A stretch of DNA of 64,000 bases from Isoetes taiwanensis (taxonomy: Eukaryota; Streptophyta; Lycopodiopsida; Isoetales; Isoetaceae): positions 26,767,166 through 26,831,165 of the forward strand of contig JAJEKV010000003.1 of NCBI GenBank assembly GCA_021234155.1, in the 5' to 3' direction. Shown here piece by piece: positions 23,561-34,858 of the stretch (position 1 is the stretch's first letter; each line of letters opens with the position of its first letter). Both the position numbers and the translations under genes were made by a program. The notes below the pieces were generated by a model that searched no databases, had not been told where the DNA came from, and saw only the letters and a list, made by a program, of their open reading frames with translations.

Positions 23561-23617
23561 GGAAACTAGGGGAGGTTTCCATAGAATGTTTATAGCCAAC
23601 CTTGATTTTCCTATGGT

Positions 23618-23831
23618 TGAATGAAGCCTCATAGGTTCAACAAGGTCCCTCTCATTTTCTTATGGTCAAAACCCCAGTAGATTCAACAAGAATGAAGCCC
23701 CATAGGTTCAACAAAGTCCCTCTCATTTTCTTATGGTCGAAACCCCAGTAGGTTCAACAAGAATGAAGCCCCATAGGTTCAACAAGGTCCCTCCCATTTT
23801 CTTATGGTCGAAACCCCAGTAGGTTCAACAA
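23618..23831. repeat. Tandem repeat, three units of about 70 bp
   Basis: The units start with gaatgaagccycataggttc near 23,619, 23,690 and 23,761. Each contains cattttcttatggtc and ccccagtaggttcaacaag. Differences between units are few. Confidence 0.9.
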
Positions 23832-24120
23832 GGACGCTTTGTGACATGGTGGGTCTAGTGCGGGCATCCAATTTCCAAACCATGAAAAGTTATGATCGCT
23901 TATGGTAGTGCTATTTATCTTTTACCTAAGTGGCACCCTATGTGCGATGACAAGTATTAATGTGATGGTATACCTTTTTTTGTCAATAGAATATTTATAA
24001 CAACAAACGTACGTCAAAATATGTCTTGTGAGACATAAAGCCACATCAGTCAGGCATAAAAAACAAATGCAAGATGTAGTGTAAATGTGGGAACTATGAC
24101 ATCATTGAGCCCGACGTCTC

Positions 24121-27100
24121 TTATGGCGAAGACACAATGCATATAGCAAAGCAATAGCACAAGAAATAACTTGTCGCTCCTTGGGAACCACGAAGACAAC
24201 CTGGATCCAATCTTCTCCAACCTAGCAAGAAAAAATATATGACAAAGTTAAATAGCGAATTCTTAAACCTAATCAGATAGTTATTCGTTCCCTGAAGCGC
24301 TCTGCCACCCGCATCGCGATGGGGACCCGAACAGAAGAGAGCATCTGCCAACATGTGCATCAACAAAGCCACGTGCACACCACAACCATCCGAATCCTCT
24401 GACGTGGCGCATCCATATCCTCTTTTTTTTTTATGGCAAGGTGGGTTTTGTATTCATGTTACATGGAATACATCATGTCAGTAGCCTCCATGTGAGGCAG
24501 ATGTACAACTATCACAACAAAATCTTCCCATATAGAAACCATAAGGGAGAATATAGGCTTTAAAGCCAGCAACCAAAAATATATGTCAATAACAGTAAAA
24601 GTTTTGAAATAGCCAGTAGACAAAATCTGGCTTAAGACAATATTGAAATGCCGATATGAGAGTTATACTATCACTGATTGGCTTCAACAACATCCTGGAT
24701 GGTGAGGTCAGCTACTGCAGATCTGCCATATATGTTCAGCATCTCATCCAATTCCTCTACTGTAAAATTCGTGTAATCCATAAGCATAAGGGCACGAGCC
24801 TCCCTCTTTTGCTGCCATTTGTGAAAGAGGGATTGAAAAAAAGGCTTCAGCCCATTGTGCCTCCACACCTCATGTCTATTCAGCATCTTTTTGAGGGCAA
24901 TAGAGTGAATCATTTCAATTTTGAGCAGGATAAAGTGGTCCTCCAGCTCCACTCTGGGGATATAGTGTTCATCATCTTCATTATTGCTCAGCCACCTGAT
25001 CGGGGCCCCTAGATTCTTCAGCCTCCTATGCTGCTCTGCGTAAAATACCATCAGAATCAGTTAGAATCAATACAAAGAAGTTATAGGCATCTTTAAATCT
25101 GCCAACACAGTCCCACTGTTTGTCATATTTGGCTCCCTTAAGAGCCTTATGAGCAGTGGCTGTATGCTGGATAGTTGGCAGCAAATTGGCCTTAATCCAG
25201 GTGACATTAGGTCTTTTACCCTCCATGGCCACTAAATTCCTATGCCTCCAAACAGTCCAGCAGGTAAGAGTTCTGCAAGTGTTTATAAGTCTGGATCCCG
25301 AGTTGAGAAATTAAAAGATATCATCTGGAACCCCTAAATTCAACTGAGAAGTCCATGTCCAAACCTCCTCAATGATTGGACATCTAAAAACATGGTTAGA
25401 GTCCTCCACCATAGAGGACACAAATTGGAAATGTTGTTGTCATGCCTGGCCCTTTTAGCATTAGTTTGGAGGCTTTGGTGCAGCACCAACCATCTAAAGA
25501 GAGTGACTTTGGGTGCCCCATAGTTCCTCCAACCCCTTGCACAATTCTTGGCCAGGGCCTCCTCTCCACAATTCCATAGCCTACATGCCTTAGAAGCTTT
25601 CTGATCTATGAGAGCAGCATAGATGTCTTTGACAACATAACATTCTTTATTCTTTAAGCACCAAATGTTGGAGTTGGAGGCTAACTCCTGCTGGGTGCCA
25701 ATTTTTTCCATGATTATGGTATATATTTCCTTATCCAGATTAGATCCTTTCACTCTGAGTTCAATCTCCTGCCAAGTGAGCCACCTATTTTCCTCCTCTG
25801 ATCTCAAGTCCCCAAAAGTCTCAGCTTGAAACCATTGCATATATTTTTGGGGGTGTTGGAAAGCCAGGCAGCCACATTCTTCTGGTGCAAGTTCAGGGTG
25901 CCAGAAGAAATTGATGTCTTTACATCTTGCATCAAGGACAGGTGGTCTGAAGCATAGTACTGCCTGATTCCAGGCCTCAATCATTCTCCTCACAATATTT
26001 GAAGTGTTAGGGCAAAGTGTTACCTGGAAAAAAGCTGAGTCTGGGAGGAGATATTTCAAGGTTTTGCTTCCCACAGGTAGAGATTCCTCAACCCAGTACT
26101 TTACTAACTTGAGTGCAGGGGAAGATCGAGTTGAGTGTACTGCCCTCCAAATTATCTTAGCTGCTAGAGCCTGAGCTTGTGTGAATAGATCTTTACAACC
26201 GAGACCCCCATTTTTCCTAGATTTGACCAAGTTAGACCAAGCCACCTTATGTACCCCTTGCCAAATAAATTTCCTTATGGCAGCCTCAATAAGTCTATAG
26301 GATGCCTTGTCAGCCACAATGGCAGAGGAGAAGAACACATGAGTACTTGCTAACACAGCATTAGCAATCTCAACTCTCCCTGCAAGGGACAAAGTTTAGG
26401 GATATGCCTGAAGTTTCTTTTTGATTCTGGAGACAATGGGCTCCCAAAGGCCATGTATGGTACTATTCAGAGCTAAAGGTATCCCTAGGATCTTGGTGGC
26501 TACTGATTTTCCAATTATATTGATACCTAGCGTATCCGGATCTTGAGAGTCCAAGATAATTGCACTCTTTATTTTATTTAAACAAACCCCCGAGGTCTTC
26601 CCAAACCTATCCATTGCTTCCAAAAAATTCCTTAAACTGTTATCCTCCTTTTTTAGGAAGACAAATGTGTCATCAGCATACTGCATAATGACAAACTTAC
26701 CCATGTCTTTGGGTAAGGCCAAAGAATTAATCAGTCCCTAGGATTGAAGCTGTAATGCCAGTCTGGTCACTATTTCAGCCACAACAAGGAAAAGATATGG
26801 TGCTAGAGGGCAGCCCTGCCTAATACCCCTTTTGCATTGGAATAATTTAGTAGGAGTGCCATTTATGATAAGAGCAGAAGAGGCAGAGTTATTCAAACTC
26901 ATTATCTTATGGAAGGTTGAAGCTGGAAATCCCAACTGATGTAGAGCTTTTTGTAAAAAAGACCAACTGATGGTATCATAAGCCACATTATTCTTATCCT
27001 GGAAAAGCAAACTTCTGATTTCTTTCATCTGCTTGTAAACTTCATATTTCTTTTTTTTCTTTTCCTGGAACCAGTTCTTCCCCCATTGTTTAATCCAAGC

Positions 27101-28140
27101 CTTTCATCTCCTTCAATCTATCCAAGAATGCTCTCATTGATCCCCTGATGGGTATCTTAGGACAGGCCATGTAAAAAGTTTTAAAGGCATCACAGGAACT
27201 TTTCATTTTCAGTAACTCAGTGTTGAATTTAAATGGAATGTTGCATCCATATCACGAATGAATACCCCCTCTCATATCCCCAGGTGCTCCTCTAATCTGC
27301 ATGTAAAGCCTATACATCCTACATGTTGTGCGAGTACTAAGAACCCTCCTCCCCTCACCATTTAAGTGCATGCGAATGGCGATGATGGTCAACTTACCTA
27401 TTCAACTCTAGATATCACGCTAGGGCGCTCGCCACGGGACCCCTCGACCATGGAATCAAAATATAACCACGATGTGCTCACGTCCTCCTCAATCCCAAGG
27501 TGCTCAGCAATGTCCATGTCCGGCAAAAGGAGGTACAACCACCAATGTCCACTGTAAAAATTCAGATGGTCAAAATACATAGCAATAAAAGTAGATGGTG
27601 CATATGAATTAATAACATCACTCACTTGTGCACGACAGTCCAGAACACTGCACGTTAGTCGCTCCACCGCACTCTGGATCCGTAGTTGTCCCGAAATACG
27701 GGAATCAACTGTGATGCTGCATCACTCCCTGGAGATCCTGTACGAAAGGGATGGGCACGCGTGAAATACGTGGGGTCCACAAAAAGCATGCGCCCTTGGT
27801 CCTCTTCAGACAACATGTGCCTGATAATCCTTTATGGAGACGCAAATGATATAAAGCATTAGACAAGAGTATAATACAATATAAAGGGTTTCCAAGATAC
27901 TCACATAATGTAGATGTGTATGTGCTAGTCTCCCCATCTTCCATTGTAGGCATCATCTAAGAAGTCACTCGTGATCTCAACCGAAGACTGCGGGCATAAG
28001 CTAGAGCTGATATTTTACCCCCATCTGCTCCAACACACCTCGCTGCACGACATGATACAAATACCTATGTGCCTCCCATTGGTATCCTAAAGATACCTCG
28101 TCTACAACTCTCCAGAACCAATCCTCGAGCCTGAGATCTG
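24121..28140 (-). pseudogene. Ulp1/C48-like cysteine protease gene, split by an L1
   Basis: Several minus-strand exons fit together in phase. The 27,626-27,820 exon encodes GRMLFVDPTYFTRAHPF and ends VVHN across a GTGAGT intron. The 27,398-27,551 exon encodes GHWWLYLLLPD and WLYFDSM, the catalytic His and Asp boxes of Ulp1/SENP proteases. The Cys box, SDGCGVHVALLMHMLADAL, lies at about 24,330-24,405. The L1 at 24,420-27,242 separates His/Asp from Cys. Upstream coding-like DNA (RLEDWFWRVVDEVSLGYQWE) lies at about 28,040-28,140. Lesions: a TAA within the 27,626-27,820 exon, a TAG at the end of the His/Asp exon next to a good GTAAGT donor, and a frame change just before the Cys box. Ulp1 enzymes remove SUMO-like modifiers. 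In plants this domain is also often carried by DNA transposons, so a host or transposon origin is open. Confidence 0.7.
24420..27242 (-). mobile_element. 5'-truncated plant L1 LINE with 11-bp TSD
   Basis: The insertion is flanked by perfect copies of gcatccatatc (24,409-24,419 and 27,243-27,253) and ends on the minus strand in a short poly(A) (T run at 24,422-24,432). It encodes ORF2 of an L1: the palm (AYDTISWSFLQKAL), GIRQGCPLAPYLFLVVAE, the YADD box (MQYADDTFVFLKKEDN, about 26,690), the thumb and an RVT zinc-binding region (APKVTLFRWLVLHQSL, about 25,520). Upstream of the palm, FKAWIKQWGKNWFQEKKKK is joined almost directly to NVAYDTISW, so roughly the finger half of RT is missing. Two in-frame stops (near 26,735 and 26,394) and frameshifts near 25,340 and 25,030 follow. 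Confidence 0.9.
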
Positions 28141-28369
28141 TCGGAACATTCAATCAAAGGGGTGCACGGGCTTCTCGCCCTCTCTCACTCGCCCATCCCT
28201 CGCTTTATTTATACCATTTTTTTTTCCAGTCGCTTTATTACCGCTTTTTTTTTCTAGCCCGCTTTTCACATATTCCCTGGCCAATTCCCTTGTACTACAA
28301 TTCTTGTACTACCCCAAGTTTCGTACAAAATATAACCAACTACATGCAACAAGTCTAGTCTGCTATAAT

Positions 28370-29950
28370 AATATCTCACTTATCTATTTTCATTTTTTTC
28401 CCATCCTCACTCCATGAATTTTCTCGAGGTGTATTTTCTTCACTGCTTTTATCTTGCTCAATTTGTTTTTCCCCCTCCTTACTGATGGCGCAGACAACAT
28501 GGTGACACGGAAAAAAAAATCTCTTCACCTCCCCTTCCAATGTTATTCCAACTCCAAACAAATCACTCTAAACTTAAAAACTTATCCGTATTAGGGACCT
28601 TCAAATTTCTTATGGTTTCAGGCATTATTTTTTTTTAAGGTAACTTTACAGTCTTAGTTCCTGTTGGCGACATGGTGGCGATGCCAAGGTTTGTGCCCGC
28701 CCTATTTCTGTCATGAAGGTTCTAGAAATCGCTAGAACAGCCGAGTTTCTTCAAGCATCTGAGTTTTTTCAAGCAGATCAAGTAGCCGATCAAGCATCCG
28801 ATTAAGCAGCAGATCAAGCAGCCGAGTTTTTTCATAGGCTTCGCGCTTCCCATCTGCTATGTTGGCTCCATTGATGTGAACAATACCTTCCTTAAAAGCC
28901 TCTAGATATTCTTCCTTTACTTTACTCCCACGCTGCCATCAGTCACACTGCTCTAACCTTTCCTAAAACTAGCCTTAACCATTCTTTGTAGCCTACTCTA
29001 CACGACCCCTGTGCCACCTCTTAATCAACAGTTTACTTCTTTAGATGCACTATAGCTTGATGTGAAATAGTAGTTGGGTCACCCTTTTACATGTGGTGCT
29101 GCTAGGTACCGCCTCTCTATAATGCGGAATGGAAATCCACACAATGATTTCGCTAAACTGGTCAAGCCAGGTAAAATTCCTGCATTTTTAACTTTGTTAC
29201 ATGTACAGGGGGCTCCCTTTTCACGACAGCAGTAGACACACTGGTCGAGGCCCCTTACCACCATTGCTGATAGGAGGCCCCCCTTTGTCTTTTCTCTATA
29301 CAATCCCCATAATATTCACACGGGGGGGTTACTCTGGGCACCGAGAGCTGTTAGATGGGCATATTTGCCCTTTATTCCTTGATCTGGACCATACATAACG
29401 ATCCTCGTTTGTGGGGTATGCATGTACACGTTTTTGTATACTGTATATTGAAGTTTGCAAAATACTATAAGGTTTGAGGGAATATACTTAATGGTGTTAA
29501 TTTTGTACATGTATTGTAAGTTTTTAGGGGCTCTCGCTGCCCGATGTAACCCCTCGTGTGAATATGCACCCAAACCAAAGGGGGTTTCAGGGGGATTTTA
29601 ATTTAAATGTGTTGGATGCAATGGTTTGTGTTAATTAATGTTAATGGTAGTTATGTGTTGGTTGTTACATCAGAAATTGTTTTGGGCCCTTCGGGCCCTA
29701 ACAAACAAACAAACAGACAAGAAACCCACCAGGGAGAAAAAAAACATCTATAATGTTCATGTGCTTCAATAAGGATAGTAAAAAGAATGTAAATACAAGA
29801 GATATCTTCATTGATCTGCATGTCGAACAAGTTGTAGAGTGAAATAACAAATGCATATTGTAAAATAAGGAATTTTATTTCCAAGAGTCCTTAGAATATG
29901 AAATATTGTGTAGATAAAAATGGATATACAACTAGGATTTGAATGGATAT
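28370..29950. other. Unassigned sequence
   Basis: No gene or element was recognised. A short run of gatcaagca/ccgatcaagcag repeats lies at 28,770-28,825, and a small aaacaaacaaac run at 29,702-29,714 next to the palindrome gggcccttcgggccc. Confidence 0.4.
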
Positions 29951-29995
29951 ATGGTGCCCTGTAGGATTTGAACTTACGCATGTCCACTAGAGGCC
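29950..29995 (-). other. Possible SINE-like Pol III B box
   Basis: On the minus strand, GCGTAAGTTCAAATCCTAC resembles a tRNA T-arm with the B-box core GTTCAAATC. No clear A box or 3' tail was seen, so this is only a hint of a tRNA-derived SINE fragment. Confidence 0.25.
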
Positions 29996-30020
29996 AAAAA
30001 TTAAAACATACCTAGATTCG

Positions 30021-30304
30021 TAGTGTATGAAGTCTCCATATGGGTTTGGACATAGGTGAAGCAGTTGAACGGACTCTGTGCATGGAATCCCCTCCAGTGA
30101 CATATCAATGAAAAAATAGAGGTAAGGACATATAAGAGACAATGTAAATATGAATTGTGTCTTAGTGTATGAAGTCTCCCTATGGGTTCGGACATAGGTG
30201 AAGCAGTTGAACAGACTCTGTGCATGGAATCCCTTGCAGTGACATATCAATGGAAAAATAGAGGTAAGGACATATAAGAGACAATGTAAATATGAATTGT
30301 GTCT
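30021..30304. repeat. 142-bp tandem duplication
   Basis: Two adjacent copies start tagtgtatgaagtctcc at 30,021 and 30,163 and run to gaattgtgtctta. A handful of differences separate them. On the minus strand both encode the same short peptide with HRVCSTASPMSEP, an incidental frame. Confidence 0.9.
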
Positions 30305-30532
30305 TATATATCCTTTTGACAACCATTCTCCTCCTTAAGTTGAAGCATCATTTTCACAGCACAATCTCCTCTTATATTTTCAAGATCTAGCAACCTCACA
30401 TCTGAAAGGTCCTTCACCCCAAATCTAACCTGCAATGCAAATTTAAAATCTCAACACTAATCAGCCAAATAAAACAGAACACATGTTTCATAAACTCTAA
30501 GCCAAATAAGAATGGACTACTAAATGTCTTAC

Positions 30533-30860
30533 CCAGGAGAACACAGCATCTGCAGCTTCACTTGAAGCAAGACCCATGGTGCTCTTACTAGCTCCAGTCC
30601 ACAGTTGTTCAATGGGTATGCCTTCCTTTTTGACAATTTGAAGCAACTCCTCCATGTATTTTATGTCTTTGAAATCTGGTTTTTTCACTGTTCCAGCAGG
30701 GAAACATACTTCTGAAGCCCACTGCTATTGCCCAAAATCAAAGCCCAGAATCTCATAACTCCAACCTACTCGGTATCCTTGGCTGCGCTTCCAATACTCA
30801 AATTCCACCTTATTTATCTTGACCACGTGTTCTTTATTCAAAGGATCAAAAGCAAGCAGC
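30533..30860 (-). pseudogene. L-gulonolactone-oxidase-like exon, decayed
   Basis: A 328-bp exon has a good acceptor (tgtgtgacag before GCTGCTTGC) and donor (TCCTGG then gtaaga). It encodes FDPLNKEHVVKINKVEFEY, then GYRVGWSYEILGFDFG, EVCFPAGTVKKPDFKDIKY, PIEQLWTGASKST and AVFSW. This matches the C-terminal D-arabinono-1,4-lactone-oxidase domain of plant gulonolactone oxidases, FAD enzymes that oxidise aldonolactones towards ascorbate. An in-frame TAG follows FDFGQ, so this copy is a pseudogene. The exon after it was not found. A coding-like stretch at about 30,316-30,430 (RFGVKDLSDVRLLDLEN, after an AG acceptor) is on the same strand but not recognisable as this family. Confidence 0.75.
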
Positions 30861-32686
30861 CTGTCACACAAATTCAGTAAATAGTGACTAACAATTCTTC
30901 TTCTGAAAGAACATGTTTGCTAGCAACAGCCATTCCAGTCCACATTCCAGCTTTTTCGTCAGTAACAACTAATAAAATAATCGTTCTTCAAGAATTTGGT
31001 GGTGTTCAAGATTGCAGTAGCTACCCATATTTCTTGGATATTTCTCTATACAATGCACTTACAGGTTCTAGACTCTCATCTGAAGCGTGTTTCTGCTTAT
31101 TTTGGGAAGACTCTTTACCTACAGCAACAGGATTGCATTGCATCACTACCATTGCTTCAGCGTTAGAAATCTACATATATCTCAAATGCTTATTCTCTTG
31201 TAACCATTTCCTATTAGTACAGGTGACAAAAATGTGAGACAACCAAAATAAAGATAATGCATTAAGCAAGACAATAATTTAGAATCCTTTGAATCTGAAG
31301 AAATCCAAATGCTATTATTGTTGTCCTCTTGATCGCAAATCAAATCGGATCTCTTTGATTATCCGTAATGAAGCTTATGTGTGTGAGATATCAAGACCCA
31401 TTAAACTAGATTGACACCATCCGGAATCTTTGCATGATGCTCCATCGAGACCGAGTACCCGTATACAACATTGGCAATATTTGCAGCATCCCATATTACT
31501 CCTCTGCTACAGATCCAAGAAGGAGCCGTGAAGAAGCCGCTCCTTTTGCTTCAACTCTGGGACAATTCTGATGGGTACCAAAGAACCTTAAAATACAGTT
31601 TTCGAGTTTTGCATGCCACGAATCAGATGTTTTTTTTTTGGGGGTAAACCATTGGCAAGTGCCATAAAAAATAAGGAATATGTATGCACACTCTAGATGT
31701 ATGCATTAGTACACCCACGAGAATACACCACGAAATCATATAAAAACCTTAAGGAAAAAAGTATAAAAACACAAAAGCAACCCCCTGTTATTTTGCTAGA
31801 TATTAACTGTTTGGGATATGGATCACAAATATAAATTTTAAGGAATGCATGTCTGCTAAAATTTATGTTGCATATTTTCTTAGTGCCTAATGGTGCTAAT
31901 GTATCGTAAACTCTATTAAAAACATTTTATAAATGTACTACTCTTTATTAGTACAAATTAACTTTGAAACTTAGTGTTGTTTCTTTTTATTCACAATTAT
32001 TAAACAATATTAAACGTTGTTGGATTGCGCTTTGAAGAGCAATTCATAGGGTCGAGAGGGTAGAATTGGGCTTTAAATATTCTCTTCTCCTTCTAGCATG
32101 TTCCCCGTTCCAAGGGGGATTCATATTATACTGGTCATACAACACTACTGAGTGAATTTTTTTTTTGGAAGGGGGGGGGGAGTATTTTCTATTATTCTCT
32201 ATGAAAATATACATATACATCATTCCCAAGTATGATTATGTGCATTTCATACCATAGAAAGTCGTGAGGGGTGAATTCAAGGGGAGGAGAATAAAGTATA
32301 CATGTATGGAAGAGCTCTTTTGATCTGTGGATAGAGGGATTATTGGATATTTCCTGATACATTTGAAATAAGTGTTTATATGGGATGGATATATTTGCCA
32401 CTAACAAAAATGCTTGTACAGATATGGCATAGATGCAAAATTTTTGACGATATCAGTTCTTGGTCTAGCACTTGTGACAAAAGTACCCAGTGCAGCATGT
32501 GCTACTATGCAACGTGGCAAATGTCCCCTCATGTTCTTTTCTTTGGCAAAATGAGCGCACTATCTAATTGCTTTGTACTGTCTTTTCTTGGATTGTCCCT
32601 GTTAAGGGGAAATTCGTTTTTTTTGGGGGGGGAGGAGGTGGGTATCTTCCGGTATATTATAGGTATATCTCATGATCTGACGGTAT
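30861..32686. other. Non-coding DNA inside the duplicated block
   Basis: AT-rich, with T runs that differ in length between copies (near 31,630 and 32,158; 56,386 and 56,919). Short frames such as 30,884-31,237 and 32,380-32,691 are kept in both copies only because the block is duplicated. No domain was recognised. Confidence 0.5.
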
Positions 32687-32778
32687 TGTGAGGACCATAC
32701 AATTATTCGTATCATACGAACATTATACTCGTAATATACAAAAGATGGTCGTCACACAGATGCAAAAGAGTAGTTGCA

Positions 32779-32843
32779 CAAGACAAGATTTGAACTCGCA
32801 ACCTTCCAGTTGCAAATCACACACCTTTGCCAAGTGCGCTACC
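32779..32843 (-). other. tRNA-like (Pol III A/B box) block in the LTR
   Basis: On the minus strand, GGTAGCGCACTTGGCAAAGG resembles an A-box/D-arm region, and GCGAGTTCAAATCTTGT folds as a T-arm with the B-box core GTTCAAATC and a 7-nt loop. The acceptor stem is not clear, so this is a tRNA-derived or SINE-derived sequence, not a tRNA gene. The same block is in the 3' LTR (39,714-39,780) and in copy 2 (57,541-57,605). Confidence 0.5.
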
Positions 32844-32888
32844 AAAACATTCCCTTTTATTTTTCTCATATGTGAACTATTTCCAGGA

Positions 32889-32905
32889 TCTAGAATATTC
32901 TAGAA
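32889..32905. promoter_or_regulatory. Heat-shock-element-like site, 5' LTR of B1
   Basis: GAA, TTC and GAA triplets stand 2 bp apart (TCTAGAATATTCTAGAA). Three of the four units seen in the 3' LTR are kept. It lies about 70 bp upstream of TATATAA. Confidence 0.55.
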
Positions 32906-33013
32906 CCTAAATGCATGCACGACACTTGGCATGATCTCATCCATTGGAGTGGTGCAATCCTAACCATTGGCCTAGATATATAAGGAGGTATCTCCTTCTT
33001 GTCGAACCATTCC

Positions 33014-34600
33014 TGTGACGTCCCCTACTCATATACGGTGCACTCACCGTATACAAACAGGAGTTCATCCCCCATACCAGCTCCATGCTAATATAGGGCC
33101 CTCCACGTATCACTGCAATCCTTGAAGAGTTCCAGTGGGAAGAATGAAGGGGTCCTTTACCCTGTCTCCCTCAGGGCCTACCTAGCTGCGGAAGCGTAAA
33201 CATACATGTCAGTAGTACATACATCAACATCATATGACCATCACGAAGGATGGTCCTCCACATATCTGCATAGACAAAGATCAGCACATCACATAGGGAA
33301 TCCTACCCAAGGCTCAGACTCAAAGGGATGGTGACGGCTTGGTTCTCAGAGTTCATTGCGGGCGAAATTCATGGCAATGGATTTGGCTGGCATAAGAACA
33401 TGGCATAGGGTTGTCCACTCCATCCGCCCCTCCATTGCACACTTTGCGAGTAGGTGAAAAGTGTTGGGACTGACCGTAGCCCTCCCGGATGCATAGCCAA
33501 AAGGGCTATTCACGGGTTTCATCTCCCCAATTCCGATGGGGCGGTAGGGATCACCCCTCCGAGATCTACATGTCGACTCAAGGTGACTAGAGGGCCTTTG
33601 CCCATTCTGGATTGAACTCAATGGAAGGTCATATCTACCACCTCACGAGTGTCGAGCCCATGCCTTGCCCACACGCAGTGGCAAGCCATTAGACCTAGTC
33701 ACAATGATCCCGGCTGACACTAACACACCATAGGGATCGTTCAAGAGTCGAGAACACGAATCTCCTTATAAGCCCGGTCGGCCCCTTCACCCACAACCGG
33801 TGTGGCTCTTGTGCCTGTGCCGCAACTTCTGGTGTGCTAGAGAGGCTACTCTAGGAGCATCAACTACAAAGCTTTAGGTCTCTACCCCCCTTCCCAATAC
33901 AAGGAGTTCATAGAGATACATCATCCATATACTTCACAGAGAACTAAAGAACTAGATCTAATCTACATCATAGAGTTAGGTTCTTTAGTTAGAATCTGCT
34001 ATCTAGAGATCTAGAGGGCTGCTATGGGCAATTTAAGAGGCTAAACCTACTAATTCGATGGCTGAAATGGGGTTTAGACTACTAAATTGCCTAAATACCG
34101 ATCCTTGAGTTCCTCCTCGACTCGAAGTTCGACCATCCTGTTGAGATGCTCGAATCAAGGGAAACTAATGGTGCAATTCTCTCGACAGGAGTCTGGGAGG
34201 CGGTTTTGACACTTGGGGCAGCCAAAACAGAGCTCTAAAACCCTAGAAACGAAAATGGGCAAGTTAGGGTTCTCTAACTTAAATAGACAAGGGGGTTGGC
34301 TAGGGTTTCCAATTATCCCCTTTAGGCATGTGGGATAATTGGAAATGGGCCCACTTGTCTTTAATGGCTAGGTGGCCAAATGTGCCCACATGGAAATGTG
34401 TGCACCTAAATGTGCCCACATGGAAATGTGCATGTGCACATTAATAAGAAATGCATATACCTAGCAAGTTGCCCCCTAGGGGCTACTAGCCTGGCTACAC
34501 GTCGCTGCCACGTCGGTCGGTGGCGTGGTAATGCTGCGTGACGAGGCAGCAACGGTATCGATCGCCCCGGGACCGTTATAATTGTCTTGGGAACGCCACA
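33014..34600. mobile_element. Solo LTR (family D), 1.59 kb, nested in B1 5' LTR
   Basis: It starts TGTGACGTCCCC and ends ACGCCACA (ACGTCACA in copy 2), giving TGTGACG...CGTCACA-type ends. Flanking 5-bp repeats are attcc on the left and attcg here (attcc in copy 2) on the right. No internal retroelement sequence is present, so this is a solo LTR left by recombination. The first 66 bp are the same as those at 55,504-55,569, where a tRNA-Met primer site follows, which identifies the family as element D. A hairpin (atacggtg-cact-caccgtat) lies 20 bp inside the end. Confidence 0.85.
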
Positions 34601-34782
34601 ATTCGATTCAATGCCGGTCTTGAGCCTTTTAGGCATCCGTCTCGTGTTCGCTTGCCGGACCATTGTACTTTTGATTCTTGTTTATATATCGATTCTTTTT
34701 CGATCTTGGCATATTTCTTCCGTATTTCTTGCGTATTTTTTCATGTGTTTTTCTTCTTTTTTGCATAGGTCCATGACAGTTT

Positions 34783-34805
34783 GAACCGGAATCCATAACC
34801 GGTTC
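34783..34805 (+). other. Hairpin directly after the B1 5' LTR
   Basis: GAACCGG and CCGGTTC form a perfect 7-bp stem, starting 4 bp after the LTR, where a tRNA-complementary primer site beginning TGG would be expected and is not seen. Tf1/sushi-type elements are known to use self-priming, so this could relate to an unusual priming mode. Confidence 0.4.
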
Positions 34806-34858
34806 TTACCTGCTCTGATCCTAAGCATTTTTTACTCATATTTGGTGATTTTATATAT

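Larger units (their letters stand above)
32687..34778 (+). repeat. 5' LTR of B1 (with nested solo LTR)
   Basis: The LTR proper is about 505 bp, in two parts: 32,687-33,013 and 34,606-34,778. It has a TATA box (TATATAA, 32,977-32,983), a heat-shock-element-like palindrome upstream and an antisense tRNA-like block. Confidence 0.85.

Noticed and set aside
30884-31237. 117-residue plus-strand frame conserved in both duplicated copies
   Set aside because: Conservation follows from the recent block duplication and no domain is visible; the two copies already differ in their open length.
32777-32845. A true tRNA gene
   Set aside because: A/B-box and T-arm similarity is good, but no acceptor stem pairs and the block repeats with the LTR, so it is called tRNA-like only.
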